Shown here piece after piece: positions 1-7,757 of a stretch of DNA of 49,547 nucleotides. Made by a program: the position numbers and the translations under genes. The notes under the pieces are model-generated. The model had not been told where the DNA came from and ran no database searches. It saw only the letters and a program-made list of their open reading frames with translations. Position 1 is the stretch's first letter. The number at the start of each line of letters is the position of its first letter. The DNA is from Candidatus Pacearchaeota archaeon. Its GTDB lineage: Archaea > Nanobdellota > Nanobdellia > Pacearchaeales > UBA284. Where the stretch lies: assembly GCA_026395795.1 (NCBI GenBank), contig JAPLYB010000033.1, positions 1 through 49,547 of the forward strand, written 5' to 3'.

Positions 1-61
1 AGAAAGCATCTTATTCCTTTCAGAATAAGTGTTGTTTTTGTTATAATCTTCACTCTTTTCA
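1..61 (-). CDS. 5' end of an unidentified gene running off the window
   Basis: An ATG at 61 opens a frame that stays open to base 1 (about 20 residues, beginning MKRVKIITKT). A TATA-like TTTAAATA begins about 31 nt upstream, which fits the leaderless spacing seen elsewhere in this window. The fragment is too short to name. It could be a chance open frame, but the promoter and palindrome upstream argue for a real gene. Confidence 0.35.
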
Positions 62-62
62 T

Positions 63-98
63 ACCTATCTAATAGATAGGTTAAGTATTTAAACTTTT
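63..98 (-). promoter_or_regulatory. Promoter with palindromic operator for the partial gene
   Basis: Reading leftwards, a TTTAAATA box (about 85-92) is followed by an 8-bp inverted repeat ACCTATCT-AAT-AGATAGGT (63-81) that sits between the box and the ATG at 61. A dyad over the expected transcription start would be a classic site for a repressor, possibly the gene's own product. The function is inferred. Confidence 0.4.
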
Positions 99-211
99 CG
101 GAGTAACTTTATAGTATTAAACTTCATTCGGAGATACTGTATTAAAAGACAATAAGCTTAACTGTTCGGTGAGGATAAAAACCCATAAAATTCAGATTTC
201 TCTTTAAAGGA

Positions 212-787
212 TTAGCCTCCAAAAAGACCTACAAAGAATAATTTAACCCATCCAAGTTTTGGGATTCTAAAAACAGCTTTTCCAAGCACCTGAGGATTAT
301 ATATTTCATGCTCGTAAGACAATTGTCCGTTATTATGATCCCCCTTCGTAGCATATGCTCTTACTCCATCCACAGTTTGTACAGAGATAATTCTATGAAT
401 AATCGGTGTGCTTTGTTGAGGAACCTTGAAAACAATTACATCTCCCAGTTCATAATTCATATCTTTCAGCCCCCTAACAACAATTACATCTCCTTTATTC
501 ATTCCATTATTAAATTCCCAGGAATAAACAATGTCTTTGCTTAAATTATTATCAAGATACCATTCTCCAGCCCAAGAAAACCAAGAGTCAAAAGTTGCCT
601 GATGCTCCATACTTCCACTTTCTACAATAACCAAAGGAACAGACGTCCCAAGTAACAATCCAACTCCTGGAAGAATTAAGAATTTAACGATGATAAAAAC
701 AAGCAGGATATCAACAATCCAACTCCAAACAGAGTTGCTTTCTGTTAAAAAATGCCATATCTTCTTCCAAGTTTCTTTGAATGCCAT
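212..787 (-). CDS. Signal peptidase I, archaeal/ER type (S26B)
   Basis: This is a membrane serine protease that removes signal peptides from exported proteins. An N-terminal membrane segment (residues about 24-50) is followed by the catalytic serine motif SGSM near residue 59 and by the IIHRI motif near 131. There the general base is His, as in archaeal and ER signal peptidases, rather than the bacterial Lys. A later KGDHN motif matches the conserved acidic box. I chose ATG 787 (191 aa) because TTTTTAAA lies about 29 nt upstream; the open frame extends back to a TTG at 832. It is divergent from the HTH gene at 865, and the two promoter regions overlap. Confidence 0.9.
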   Translation of the reverse strand: MAFKETWKKIWHFLTESNSVWSWIVDILLVFIIVKFLILPGVGLLLGTSVPLVIVESGSMEHQATFDSWFSWAGEWYLDNNLSKDIVYSWEFNNGMNKGDVIVVRGLKDMNYELGDVIVFKVPQQSTPIIHRIISVQTVDGVRAYATKGDHNNGQLSYEHEIYNPQVLGKAVFRIPKLGWVKLFFVGLFGG

Positions 788-864
788 ATATAATTTTGTT
801 ATTTCTTGTTTAAAAATCTTGGCAATGACCAAACATTTTTAAAATGCAGACCATACATGTTCGT

Positions 865-1515
865 ATGTGGGTTGCCAAATTTGTTTATAGTCATGATTGT
901 ATCCTAGGGAATAGATGCAAGAAATTTAAAGTAAGTCTTCAAGGTGTTGCTTTTTCTGTATTCAAAGAAAAAGGGAGAACAATCACTTCTTCTATGTTTC
1001 AGGCTTCTGGTGAAGAGACAGATATAAATCAATTTTTTATTGATCTCAAAAAAGATAAAAATGTTATAAAATTGGAAAGAAAAGGCCACACCTTTTTATT
1101 ACACGAAAAAGCAGAAAAAAAAGCAGTCAAGCATTATAATCCAAGGATAATATTCATCAAACCAGTTTTAATCAATGAAAAAGGTGAAGAAACCTGGGAA
1201 ATATCATCCTGGGAAAAATCGGAAGTTTCAAAGTTTTTTTATAGTGTAAAAAGGGAAATGAAAAATTTCAAACTTTTGAAATTCGTGAACATTCCATTAG
1301 ATAATGTTTTCTTTCCAAGGCTAATGCCTAACTTAACTGAAAAACAAAAACATGCAATCGAGCTAGCAGTTTATCAAGGCTATTATACAAGTCCTAGACA
1401 GATTGATTTGAGAAAACTTGCAAAATTAATGAAGATTTCTCTAGCAACATATGATCAGCATCTCAGAGCAGCAGAAGAAAAGCTTATTCCTAATCTTCTT
1501 TACTACACAAAATAG
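865..1515 (+). CDS. Bacterio-opsin-activator-type HTH regulator (HTH_10)
   Basis: This is a probable DNA-binding transcriptional regulator. The N-terminal part begins MWVAKFVYSHDC, like other archaeal Bat-type proteins. The last 60 residues (LTEKQKHAIELAVYQGYY through LATYDQHLRAAE) match the HTH_10 signature of a helix-turn-helix following a 'Y..PR..dL..LA' segment. An upstream ATG at 844 exists, but the TTTTTAAAA box starts at 835, too close for it. The ATG at 865 lies 30 nt from the box and matches the family's usual N-terminus. It is divergent from signal peptidase and ends one base before the HEPN gene on the other strand. No ligand domain is recognised. Confidence 0.75.
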   Translation: MWVAKFVYSHDCILGNRCKKFKVSLQGVAFSVFKEKGRTITSSMFQASGEETDINQFFIDLKKDKNVIKLERKGHTFLLHEKAEKKAVKHYNPRIIFIKPVLINEKGEETWEISSWEKSEVSKFFYSVKREMKNFKLLKFVNIPLDNVFFPRLMPNLTEKQKHAIELAVYQGYYTSPRQIDLRKLAKLMKISLATYDQHLRAAEEKLIPNLLYYTK

Positions 1516-1998
1516 TTATTCAATTTCATTAAAAAACTTCTTAAATTTTTCTCTGTATTTCAAAATATCTGAATTATTCATCTTAGATATAAAATCAATT
1601 ATTTTTTCATTGAACTTTTCTGCAGTTTTAATGGTTTCTTCTACTTGATTTTTGAGAATATGAAAATTTACATAATATTGTTTGTCTATTCTTTCAATTT
1701 TTGCATTAGAAATCTCTTCATTTTCAATTCCAAAAATTTCTTTAAGTAAAATTATCGAAATAGAATGATTTTCAGATTTTACCCCTACCTTAAATAACAA
1801 AGCAAGTAAAAGATGGTACATGCTATAATAAACTAAAGAAACTGCTTCTTCTAATCTATCGTTTTCCAATAAAATTTTTGCTGAAATCAAATTACTTTCT
1901 GATTTTTCAAGATAAGCTTTCTTAACTTCTTCATTTGGTTCAACAAGCAAAAATTTTCCCTCTTTTTTTAGTTTACTCAAAAAATTCATTTTTTTCAT
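1516..1998 (-). CDS. HEPN-domain protein, partner of an MNT nucleotidyltransferase
   Basis: This is a 160-aa helical protein of the UPF0332-like HEPN group. The helix with VYYSMYHLLLALLFKVG followed by NHS matches the family pattern 'YYa.yH...alL...g....H'. The canonical Rx4-6H RNase motif is not visible, so RNase activity is uncertain; many UPF0332-type members also lack it. The start overlaps the end of the upstream wHTH-nucleotidyltransferase gene by 26 nt, so the two are surely co-translated. The pair resembles an HEPN/MNT toxin-antitoxin module, with HEPN as toxin and the nucleotidyltransferase as antitoxin; those roles are inferred from the family. Confidence 0.7.
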   Translation of the reverse strand: MKKMNFLSKLKKEGKFLLVEPNEEVKKAYLEKSESNLISAKILLENDRLEEAVSLVYYSMYHLLLALLFKVGVKSENHSISIILLKEIFGIENEEISNAKIERIDKQYYVNFHILKNQVEETIKTAEKFNEKIIDFISKMNNSDILKYREKFKKFFNEIE

Positions 1999-2533
1999 AA
2001 AACTCCTCTATTCCTTTTAAAATAACATGATTTTTGATTATCTCTTTAATTAACAAAGACTTCAAATCAAAAGTCCCAATTTTTACACTTAGTTTAGAAT
2101 TAATCATCTCAATTGATTTTTTTAGCTTTATATCCTCGGTTTCAATATAAATATCAATATCACTTTCTTGATTTGCTAAACCCTTTGTATAAGAGCCAAA
2201 AAGAATAGCAAGTTTGATTTTTTTCTCTTTTTGTATTTTTTCAATAACATTTCTTAATTCGGGGTATTTATTTAAAAAATTAATAAGATTATGGTTTTCA
2301 TTCATAAAAACCATTGATCTCGCTTCAATTGTTTTCTTTAAAAAATAAACCTTGTTTCTTCCATTTTTTTCATAATCTAAAACATTTTCTTTTACTAATC
2401 TATTTACAATTCTGATAATATTGGTATGGCTTGTCTTTAGATTCTTCGCTAGACTTCTAATGTAATCTTCTTTCTTCAATAATTCATTTATTATGCCGAA
2501 GGTTAATCCTCTATTGGTTCTTTTTTGTTCCAT
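1973..2533 (-). CDS. Winged-HTH fused to minimal nucleotidyltransferase (MNT antitoxin-like)
   Basis: The N-terminal winged helix (about 90 residues) is followed by a Pol-beta-type nucleotidyltransferase domain with LAILFGSYTKG and SDIDIYIE, the GS...DxD motif. In MNT antitoxins such domains AMPylate the HEPN partner. The ATG at 2533 (186 aa) is preferred over the longer frame from 2584: the TTTATAAG box begins about 30 nt upstream and the ATG itself sits inside a 14-bp perfect palindrome. A DNA-binding domain plus a dyad over its own start implies autoregulation. It overlaps the HEPN gene by 26 nt. Confidence 0.75.
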   Translation of the reverse strand: MEQKRTNRGLTFGIINELLKKEDYIRSLAKNLKTSHTNIIRIVNRLVKENVLDYEKNGRNKVYFLKKTIEARSMVFMNENHNLINFLNKYPELRNVIEKIQKEKKIKLAILFGSYTKGLANQESDIDIYIETEDIKLKKSIEMINSKLSVKIGTFDLKSLLIKEIIKNHVILKGIEEFYEKNEFFE

Positions 2534-2565
2534 ATGGAACGAATATGTTCCATACTTATAAATCT
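2527..2565 (-). promoter_or_regulatory. Promoter and nested dyad operator of the MNT/HEPN module
   Basis: TTTATAAG (about 2556-2563 on the minus strand) places the transcription start at the ATG at 2533. GTTCCATATGGAAC (2527-2540) is a perfect 14-bp palindrome containing that ATG. A second dyad, GGAAC-6 nt-GTTCC (2536-2551), overlaps it. Two dyads sharing a half-site over the start suggest cooperative repression by the winged-HTH protein; this is inferred. Confidence 0.6.
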
Positions 2566-2646
2566 TTCTTTTACCCCAGCACAAATTCTAAGGCATACAT
2601 GTTCGGTATAAAATATTAATAACCCCTTGCTGTTACTATATCATAA

Positions 2647-2700
2647 CAGCGAAAATCAAGAGATTCTCGGTGTGCAGAAAATCTATGATTTTCTAGCATA
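2647..2700. repeat. Double-hairpin element, copy 1
   Basis: Two adjacent hairpins: GAAAATC-AAGA-GATTCTC (one mismatch) and GAAAATC-TAT-GATTTTC, ending in TAGCAT. The right unit (2672-2700) is identical over 29 bases to the reverse complement of 24562-24590. It lies between a TATA-like box (about 2607) and the methyltransferase start at 2722, so it is probably in that gene's leader. Confidence 0.75.
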
Positions 2701-2721
2701 AATAAACAAGAGAAAAATAAA

Positions 2722-3630
2722 ATGATAAAAATAAAAACAATTGGAAGAATTCCAACACAAGAAGAGCTGGCAAGGATAACACAACAAACTAAAGTTATGC
2801 CCTTCAGAATTTGCTATGCCGGAGAAGGCGGAGATACTTGGAAAGTTCTTAGACAAGAAGAAACATATTCAGATAAATCAGTTGGTAATAGAGAGATTAC
2901 AACACTGCAAAGAAGCATTTCTGAAATTGCTAAACTTATTGGCGCAGAACCGATTAATTTGATTCATATTGGCCCTGGAGAAGGCATTGAAATTCCAGTT
3001 CTTTTTGAAAGGATTAAACCAACTAACAAGGCAGTTTACACCGGAGTAGATATAAGTAAAGAAATGTTAGTTAATACAGCAAGATTACAGAGTGCACAAT
3101 TGAAGGGTGTTAAACCATTATGGTATCAAACTGATATTGAAACAGAAGGAAATCTTGAACTCGTTGCAGAAGAAACAAGAAAACAGGGGGCAAAAAGAAA
3201 TTTAGTCTGTCTTCTAGGTCAAGGAGTTATAAGTTCAAATGAGAAATCATGGGAAAACATAAGTCAATGCTTAAAATCAGGAGATTTTTTCTATTTAACA
3301 ATAGAGGGCGATGATATTGCAAGAAGAGATGAAATTTGTGCAAGTTATGATCTGCCTTTTGTAAGAGGACTAATCTCCATTGGTCTAAGAAGAGCAGGAT
3401 ATGACACAAGAAAAGGATCATTCAAAACAAGTTTTAATCCAAAAAAAAGCAGAGCAGAAGTTCATTTCACAACAGGATACAGGGGAGATATTCTGAGCCT
3501 CACATCATACAAACCAACTCCAAAAAACCTTCAAAAAAGATTAATACGACAAGGATTTGAGATAAAACATTTAAAGTTTTACAAGGATTTGCATACTTTT
3601 GCAGTTCTTTGTCAGAAAAGAAATCATTAA
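2722..3630 (+). CDS. EgtD-like SAM-dependent methyltransferase
   Basis: This 302-aa class I methyltransferase carries the SAM-binding glycine motif IHIGPGEGIE and, after it, YTGVDISKEML, the acidic ribose-binding strand. The arrangement resembles the histidine-specific methyltransferase (EgtD/DUF2260) family: an N-terminal helical region of about 80 residues, then the Rossmann fold and a C-terminal extension with TSYKPTPKNL. The substrate cannot be told from sequence. It may act on an amino acid or small molecule. It is convergent with trm5, sharing 4 nt at the stop codons. A double-hairpin element lies in its upstream region. Confidence 0.65.
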   Translation: MIKIKTIGRIPTQEELARITQQTKVMPFRICYAGEGGDTWKVLRQEETYSDKSVGNREITTLQRSISEIAKLIGAEPINLIHIGPGEGIEIPVLFERIKPTNKAVYTGVDISKEMLVNTARLQSAQLKGVKPLWYQTDIETEGNLELVAEETRKQGAKRNLVCLLGQGVISSNEKSWENISQCLKSGDFFYLTIEGDDIARRDEICASYDLPFVRGLISIGLRRAGYDTRKGSFKTSFNPKKSRAEVHFTTGYRGDILSLTSYKPTPKNLQKRLIRQGFEIKHLKFYKDLHTFAVLCQKRNH

Positions 3631-4490
3631 TTTAGCACCTTAAAGTCCACCCTCACATGATATTTGTAAGGTGCAAGTTCTCTTATAATTTTTGTGCTAT
3701 GAATTTCAACTTTTCTTTTTGCTTTCTTAGCCGCATCCAACACTCGCTTGATATGAATCCCTTTTTTCATGTCTTGCTCATTAATAAAATCTTGGAAATG
3801 CACAATTGTTCCTTTTTTCACAATCATAAACGTTTCTTTCAAGAAAGTGTCTTTCAATTGCGGTCTGCCCATTATAATTCTGTCAAAAAAATCTTTTTTC
3901 TTCTTCAAGAAAGGACAAATTCTTTTAACATCACCCTGAATAATCTCCACATTGATTAATCTGTTAAGTCTCACATTCTCTCTAGCATATTCACTCGCTT
4001 CTTTGCTTATTTCAACACACACAACTCTTCTCACATGAGAATTTTTCGCAATCACGATTCCATAGGGGGCAACTCCTGAAAACATGACAAGCACATTCTC
4101 TCCTTTTTTGCTCATTTTTGCAATTTCAAGTCTATCAGTAGAGAGTCTAGGAGAGAAGAAACAGGTTTTAACATCCATTTTGAAAAAACATCCTGCTTCC
4201 TTGTATACTGTCTCAGAAATTTTCTTGCCAACAATCCATCTAAGCTTTGGTTTTCTCAATCTTCCATAAAATTTTCCTTTTGCATAAATTGTCTTAATAT
4301 TATTATGCTGTTTTAACAAGCTCTCGGCGATAATCTTTTCTTTCTTCTCAAGTTCATGGGGAATCTGTATTATAATTATCTCTCCAATTATATCAAAGCT
4401 TCTTGGAAGGATCTTTAGTTCTTTCTCTGTAAAGTTTTTATCATCTTTTAAGACATCTTTTAGTCTTTGCCTCTTTTTATCTAAGTTCAT
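3627..4490 (-). CDS. trm5: tRNA (guanine-37-N1)-methyltransferase Trm5
   Basis: This enzyme makes m1G37 next to the anticodon, preventing frameshifting. The N-terminal SFDIIGEIIIIQIP is the D2-domain signature. KMDVKTCFFSPRLSTDR and the SAM-binding motif VLVMFSGVAPYGIVIAK (family form: DMFAGVGPFSIP) follow. The family's usual NLP motif is replaced by GRP in RIIMGRPQ. The ATG at 4490 (287 aa) was chosen because TTTTTATATT lies about 28 nt upstream; the longer frame has no support. It is somewhat shorter than euryarchaeal Trm5. The stop overlaps that of the convergent methyltransferase gene. Confidence 0.85.
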   Translation of the reverse strand: MNLDKKRQRLKDVLKDDKNFTEKELKILPRSFDIIGEIIIIQIPHELEKKEKIIAESLLKQHNNIKTIYAKGKFYGRLRKPKLRWIVGKKISETVYKEAGCFFKMDVKTCFFSPRLSTDRLEIAKMSKKGENVLVMFSGVAPYGIVIAKNSHVRRVVCVEISKEASEYARENVRLNRLINVEIIQGDVKRICPFLKKKKDFFDRIIMGRPQLKDTFLKETFMIVKKGTIVHFQDFINEQDMKKGIHIKRVLDAAKKAKRKVEIHSTKIIRELAPYKYHVRVDFKVLN

Positions 4491-4573
4491 AATTAAACTA
4501 GAACAAAACAATATAAAAAGATTACCCAAACTATAACCGATTGGCAAGTTCGACTAAATCTTTTCTTTTTCTC

Positions 4574-5692
4574 TTAAATTTTTACAAGTTCCACAATCGC
4601 CTCAATATGGGGGGTCTGGGGAAAAAGGTCAAACATGGCCACGCTTCGGATTTTATAATTCTTAAACTTTAAACTATCTTTGCCAAGTTGCTGAACATTA
4701 CAAGAAATATAAATTATAACTTCTGGTCTCAAAAGGTTAAGCTGGTCTATTATCTTTGGATCCATTCCAGAACGGGGGGGATCGTTTATAACAAACACCT
4801 GGCCTTTCAAACCGAGTTTTTTTAAGTTCTTAGCATCCATTGTTTTTGCTTTAACATTAAGAAGATTATTTCTTTTAATATTTAAGTTAGCTGCAATACC
4901 GCAATTTTTATCATTTTCAACAGTAATCACTTCCTTAAACAAATCAGAATTAATTATCCCAAATGTTCCAACACCCCCATAAAGATCCAACAAGGTAGCC
5001 CCACGGGTTTTATTTAATTGATCATATTTTTTTAACAATAAATTACAATATTCTTGCATCTTTTCAGCCATCTCAGAATTATTTTGGAAAAAACCCTGGA
5101 TAGAAAATAAAAATTCCTTGCCCAAGTATTTTTCTTTCATCATCTCGCTACCTTTAACAACAAAAAATTCATTTGAGATACCACTATCTATACTAGAAGA
5201 CACATAAGTTATAACAATACTCTCTGCACTTGATTTTTCTGCAAACTCTTTAATCTTTTCAACAGCCTCTGAAAGCTCTGGTGAATCTTCATTTAAAACA
5301 AAAGACATAGATGAACTCATATTTGAAGCCCGAATAACCACATACCTAAATGTCCCAGTCTTTTTTATTACATCAAATGCATCAACATTCTTGAAGTACA
5401 TCTTAACCTCTTTTAATAGCTCATTAATCCTTTCATTCACAATCTCACATCTTTCAATATCAACAATCTTCCGCCACTGTCTTTTTTTTCTTAATCCAAC
5501 TCCCCCAGCATAGAAAAGAAAATCCATTCTATTTCTATACCCATACTCTTTATCATAAAAAACTTCAACTTTTTTAAAATTAAGCAGATTTGATAAAATG
5601 TTCTTTTTATTTTCCAACTGTTTATTATAATCAATATGCTGCGCACTACAACCCCCGCAATTTCCAGCATAAAGGCATTTTGATTCAACCAT
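4574..5692 (-). CDS. RNA m5U methyltransferase, TrmA/RlmD family
   Basis: The 372-aa protein begins with an iron-sulfur cysteine cluster (CLYAGNCGGC, residues 6-15, plus a later Cys in IERCE). It ends with the catalytic block: LDLYGGVGTFG for SAM, DPPRSGM, the nucleophile motif YISCNVQQL and DLFPQTPHIEAIVEL. These mark enzymes that methylate U54 of tRNA or a 23S rRNA uridine; archaeal members have either target and I cannot decide. There is no TRAM domain. The ATG at 5692 follows the radical SAM stop codon by one base, so the two are co-transcribed and probably translationally coupled. Confidence 0.85.
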   Translation of the reverse strand: MVESKCLYAGNCGGCSAQHIDYNKQLENKKNILSNLLNFKKVEVFYDKEYGYRNRMDFLFYAGGVGLRKKRQWRKIVDIERCEIVNERINELLKEVKMYFKNVDAFDVIKKTGTFRYVVIRASNMSSSMSFVLNEDSPELSEAVEKIKEFAEKSSAESIVITYVSSSIDSGISNEFFVVKGSEMMKEKYLGKEFLFSIQGFFQNNSEMAEKMQEYCNLLLKKYDQLNKTRGATLLDLYGGVGTFGIINSDLFKEVITVENDKNCGIAANLNIKRNNLLNVKAKTMDAKNLKKLGLKGQVFVINDPPRSGMDPKIIDQLNLLRPEVIIYISCNVQQLGKDSLKFKNYKIRSVAMFDLFPQTPHIEAIVELVKI

Positions 5693-5693
5693 A

Positions 5694-6743
5694 TTAAACT
5701 TCCTCAGAACTAATTTGGAAGGCATCCCAAGTTGGCATCTCTTCAACCCTCTTTATCTTTGCTTTTCCAATTATCTGATTCGCAGCTTTTTCAGAAAGAA
5801 TTAATCTCTTATTTTTATTATCAACATAAGTCTGGTTCTTAAAATCCCTTAACAAAGTCTTCTTACTTTTGTTGCTTATATCCTTATTATATACAACAAA
5901 ATACTTCACAGAACCCTCTTTGGTTTTAAAACCAAAAGGCAGAATCTTTCTCAATTTCAGTCTATTCTTATACTGAGAAAGGTTTTTTGTTTTTGCAGTA
6001 CAAAAATGCACCCTTAACTTTAACTCCGCTTTTTCACATTCTTTTAAAATAGCCAAACCAGCTTCTTTGGATCCTCTTATTGTGTATGTATCCTCATTTG
6101 TTTTATACTTTTTAATTATATAATCAAAGTTTGTATCACTTATTTCAAGCTCATTAAGATTGACAAATCCGATGAAAGAGGAAACTGCCTTAATAACACT
6201 AAATGTTTCTTTAATTTTGCCTGGAAACATGGGAAGTTCTATTCCAATATTTTGTCTTGTCCAAAACTTGCTTGCAATTTTTATTTTATCAACTTCTTTA
6301 TTTATATCTCCATCTAGAAATCTTGGGTGAAACCTTATCTCATCAACACCAGCGAGTTTTAACTTTCTTAATTTTTCTTCTGTGACAAGATCTGTTGGAA
6401 CATAAATATGTATATGGAATTGTTTTCCAAACCTGTTCTTCAAAGCATGGATAAATTTAATTGTTCTCGACAAGCAAAGCAATGGATCTCCTCCTGTAAC
6501 TCCGGCTCCTTTTGATTGACTTGCAACTCCTTCTTCAATCATCTCCTTAATATTTTTGCATTCTCTTTCATTTGCCCAAATCTTATCAACATTCTTCCTT
6601 TTATTGCTAAGAGAACAGTACCAACAATTTCTAGAGCATTTCCCAGAAATGAAAAGCACGAGTTTTCTTCCTTGAACGCAATATTTACACCCTTCTGCAA
6701 ATCCGTTTACACAGTAAGAATCGAACCTTGTTTTCTTTATCAT
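5694..6743 (-). CDS. Radical SAM protein, COG2108-like
   Basis: This 349-aa protein has an N-terminal extra cysteine set (C11, C19, C22) and the radical-SAM motif CSRNCWYC (C36, C40, C43), which binds the 4Fe-4S cluster that cleaves SAM. A GGDPLL motif follows. The paired clusters and the NE...I pattern resemble COG2108, archaeal proteins related to pyruvate-formate-lyase activating enzyme, whose substrate is unknown. It is the first gene of a two-gene unit with the m5U methyltransferase, which suggests RNA modification, but that is inference. A partial tRNA copy and a double-hairpin element lie just upstream. Confidence 0.75.
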   Translation of the reverse strand: MIKKTRFDSYCVNGFAEGCKYCVQGRKLVLFISGKCSRNCWYCSLSNKRKNVDKIWANERECKNIKEMIEEGVASQSKGAGVTGGDPLLCLSRTIKFIHALKNRFGKQFHIHIYVPTDLVTEEKLRKLKLAGVDEIRFHPRFLDGDINKEVDKIKIASKFWTRQNIGIELPMFPGKIKETFSVIKAVSSFIGFVNLNELEISDTNFDYIIKKYKTNEDTYTIRGSKEAGLAILKECEKAELKLRVHFCTAKTKNLSQYKNRLKLRKILPFGFKTKEGSVKYFVVYNKDISNKSKKTLLRDFKNQTYVDNKNKRLILSEKAANQIIGKAKIKRVEEMPTWDAFQISSEEV

Positions 6744-6751
6744 GGAAAAAA

Positions 6752-6770
6752 ATATGAGCCTGCTGTGATT
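6752..6770 (-). repeat. Partial copy of the tRNA-Ile 3' end
   Basis: These 19 bases repeat exactly 6857-6875, i.e. the 3' terminal 16 bases of tRNA-Ile and 3 bases beyond. The copies lie 105 bp apart and bracket a double-hairpin element. Direct repeats of a tRNA 3' end are typical of att sites left by tRNA-targeting integration. Confidence 0.7.
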
Positions 6771-6826
6771 CCCTAAAAAATCTGTGATTTTTGGGGTGCC
6801 GAAAATTCTCCTGAATTTTCAAGCAT
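6771..6826. repeat. Double-hairpin element, copy 2
   Basis: The left hairpin is AAAAAATC-TGT-GATTTTT, flanked by CCCT and GGGG. The right hairpin is GAAAATTC-TCCT-GAATTTTC, preceded by TGCC and followed by AAGCAT. It sits between tRNA-Ile and the radical SAM gene, inside the duplicated tRNA end. Confidence 0.75.
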
Positions 6827-6859
6827 GAACACAGTTCAAATCACAAAGTAATAATGATA

Positions 6860-6934
6860 TGAGCCTGCTGTGATTTGAACACAGGACCCCTGCCTTATCA
6901 GAGCAGTGCTCTAACCGGGCTGAGCTACAGGCTC
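6860..6934 (-). tRNA. tRNA-Ile (anticodon GAT)
   Basis: A full cloverleaf can be folded. Acceptor GAGCCTG/CAGGCTC with discriminator A, D-stem GCTC/GAGC, anticodon stem CTGCT/GGCAG with loop CTGATAA, and T-stem CTGTG/CACAG with loop TTCAAAT. CCA is not encoded and no intron is present. An inverted copy of 12 bases of its T-arm lies at 6834-6845. Confidence 0.95.
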
Positions 6935-7057
6935 ACGAACACCTATAACTAAGACAATTTATAAAGTTTTTCAATTGATTTCACATCCACAAAATTTATA
7001 AACATGTCTTCCGAAAAATAACAACCGAAATTAAATTTTAAAAATAAACAAAACAAA

Positions 7058-7687
7058 ATGAAACACATGCCTTACTGGACATTAGCACCTTTAGCAGCAC
7101 TTTTTGCACTAAATTGCGCAACAGGCACGGTTGCAGTACGCCCCCATAATGAATCCGCAGTACCAAGAAAACAGTTATTATCTGATTATTTGACTGGAGT
7201 AGACTTTTCTAGTAAAAACCTTCACAGTTTGCTAAATGCAAACTTGCCAAAGGGTTTAGAAAATGTGATCTTACGATGTCCTTTAAATGAAGGGGCGTTC
7301 ACAATTGGAGATAAATTTGGAATGAGGATGCATCCCATTAAACATGAAAGAATAGAACACACTGGTGTTGACCTCAAAGCAAGCGAAGGAACAAATGTTT
7401 ATGCAGCCTATGGGGGCACAATTATTTCTGTCGGGAGAAACGGAAACTATGGCCGTAGGATAGTAATCGAGCATGGGGGGTTTCTAACAACATATAATCA
7501 CTTAAAATCATACAATAAGATGCATCCTAGTCAAGAAGTAGAAATAGGTCAAATAATTGGAAAAATTGGAAGCTCAGGGCTCTCTACAGGCCCGCATTTA
7601 CATTTCGAAATAGTTGATGAAACAGGAAACTTCCGAGATCCATTAGCATATATAACTGAAAGGCACACAGAAATTGCTTATAGATGA
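7058..7687 (+). CDS. Secreted M23 (LytM) zinc metallopeptidase
   Basis: This 209-aa exported protein has an N-terminal hydrophobic segment ending in FALNC, a weak lipobox with Cys20, which suggests membrane anchoring. A complete LytM domain follows: HTGVD (H101, D105), TYNHL (H148) and GPHLHFEI (H180, H182), all zinc or catalytic positions present. Known M23 enzymes cut peptide crosslinks in bacterial peptidoglycan. An archaeon without murein has no obvious substrate, so it may act on a host or neighbour cell wall, or on its own surface proteins. It is monocistronic and a TTTATAAA box lies near 6992. Confidence 0.85.
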   Translation: MKHMPYWTLAPLAALFALNCATGTVAVRPHNESAVPRKQLLSDYLTGVDFSSKNLHSLLNANLPKGLENVILRCPLNEGAFTIGDKFGMRMHPIKHERIEHTGVDLKASEGTNVYAAYGGTIISVGRNGNYGRRIVIEHGGFLTTYNHLKSYNKMHPSQEVEIGQIIGKIGSSGLSTGPHLHFEIVDETGNFRDPLAYITERHTEIAYR

Positions 7688-7729
7688 ATCAAAATTAAAA
7701 AAAGAATTACGCCTCAGAAAAGTTTAGCT

Positions 7730-7756
7730 TTTTGGTTTAAAATTAGGGGCGTTGAT
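7730..7756. repeat. Direct repeat flanking toxin-antitoxin module, left copy
   Basis: 27 bases matching 8359-8385 at 26 of 27 positions, in the same orientation. Similarity extends imperfectly some 25 bases further left (an AGAATT...AAAGTTTA-type stretch in both). The two copies bracket exactly the toxin and antitoxin genes, 602 bp apart. Confidence 0.8.
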
Positions 7757-7757
7757 A

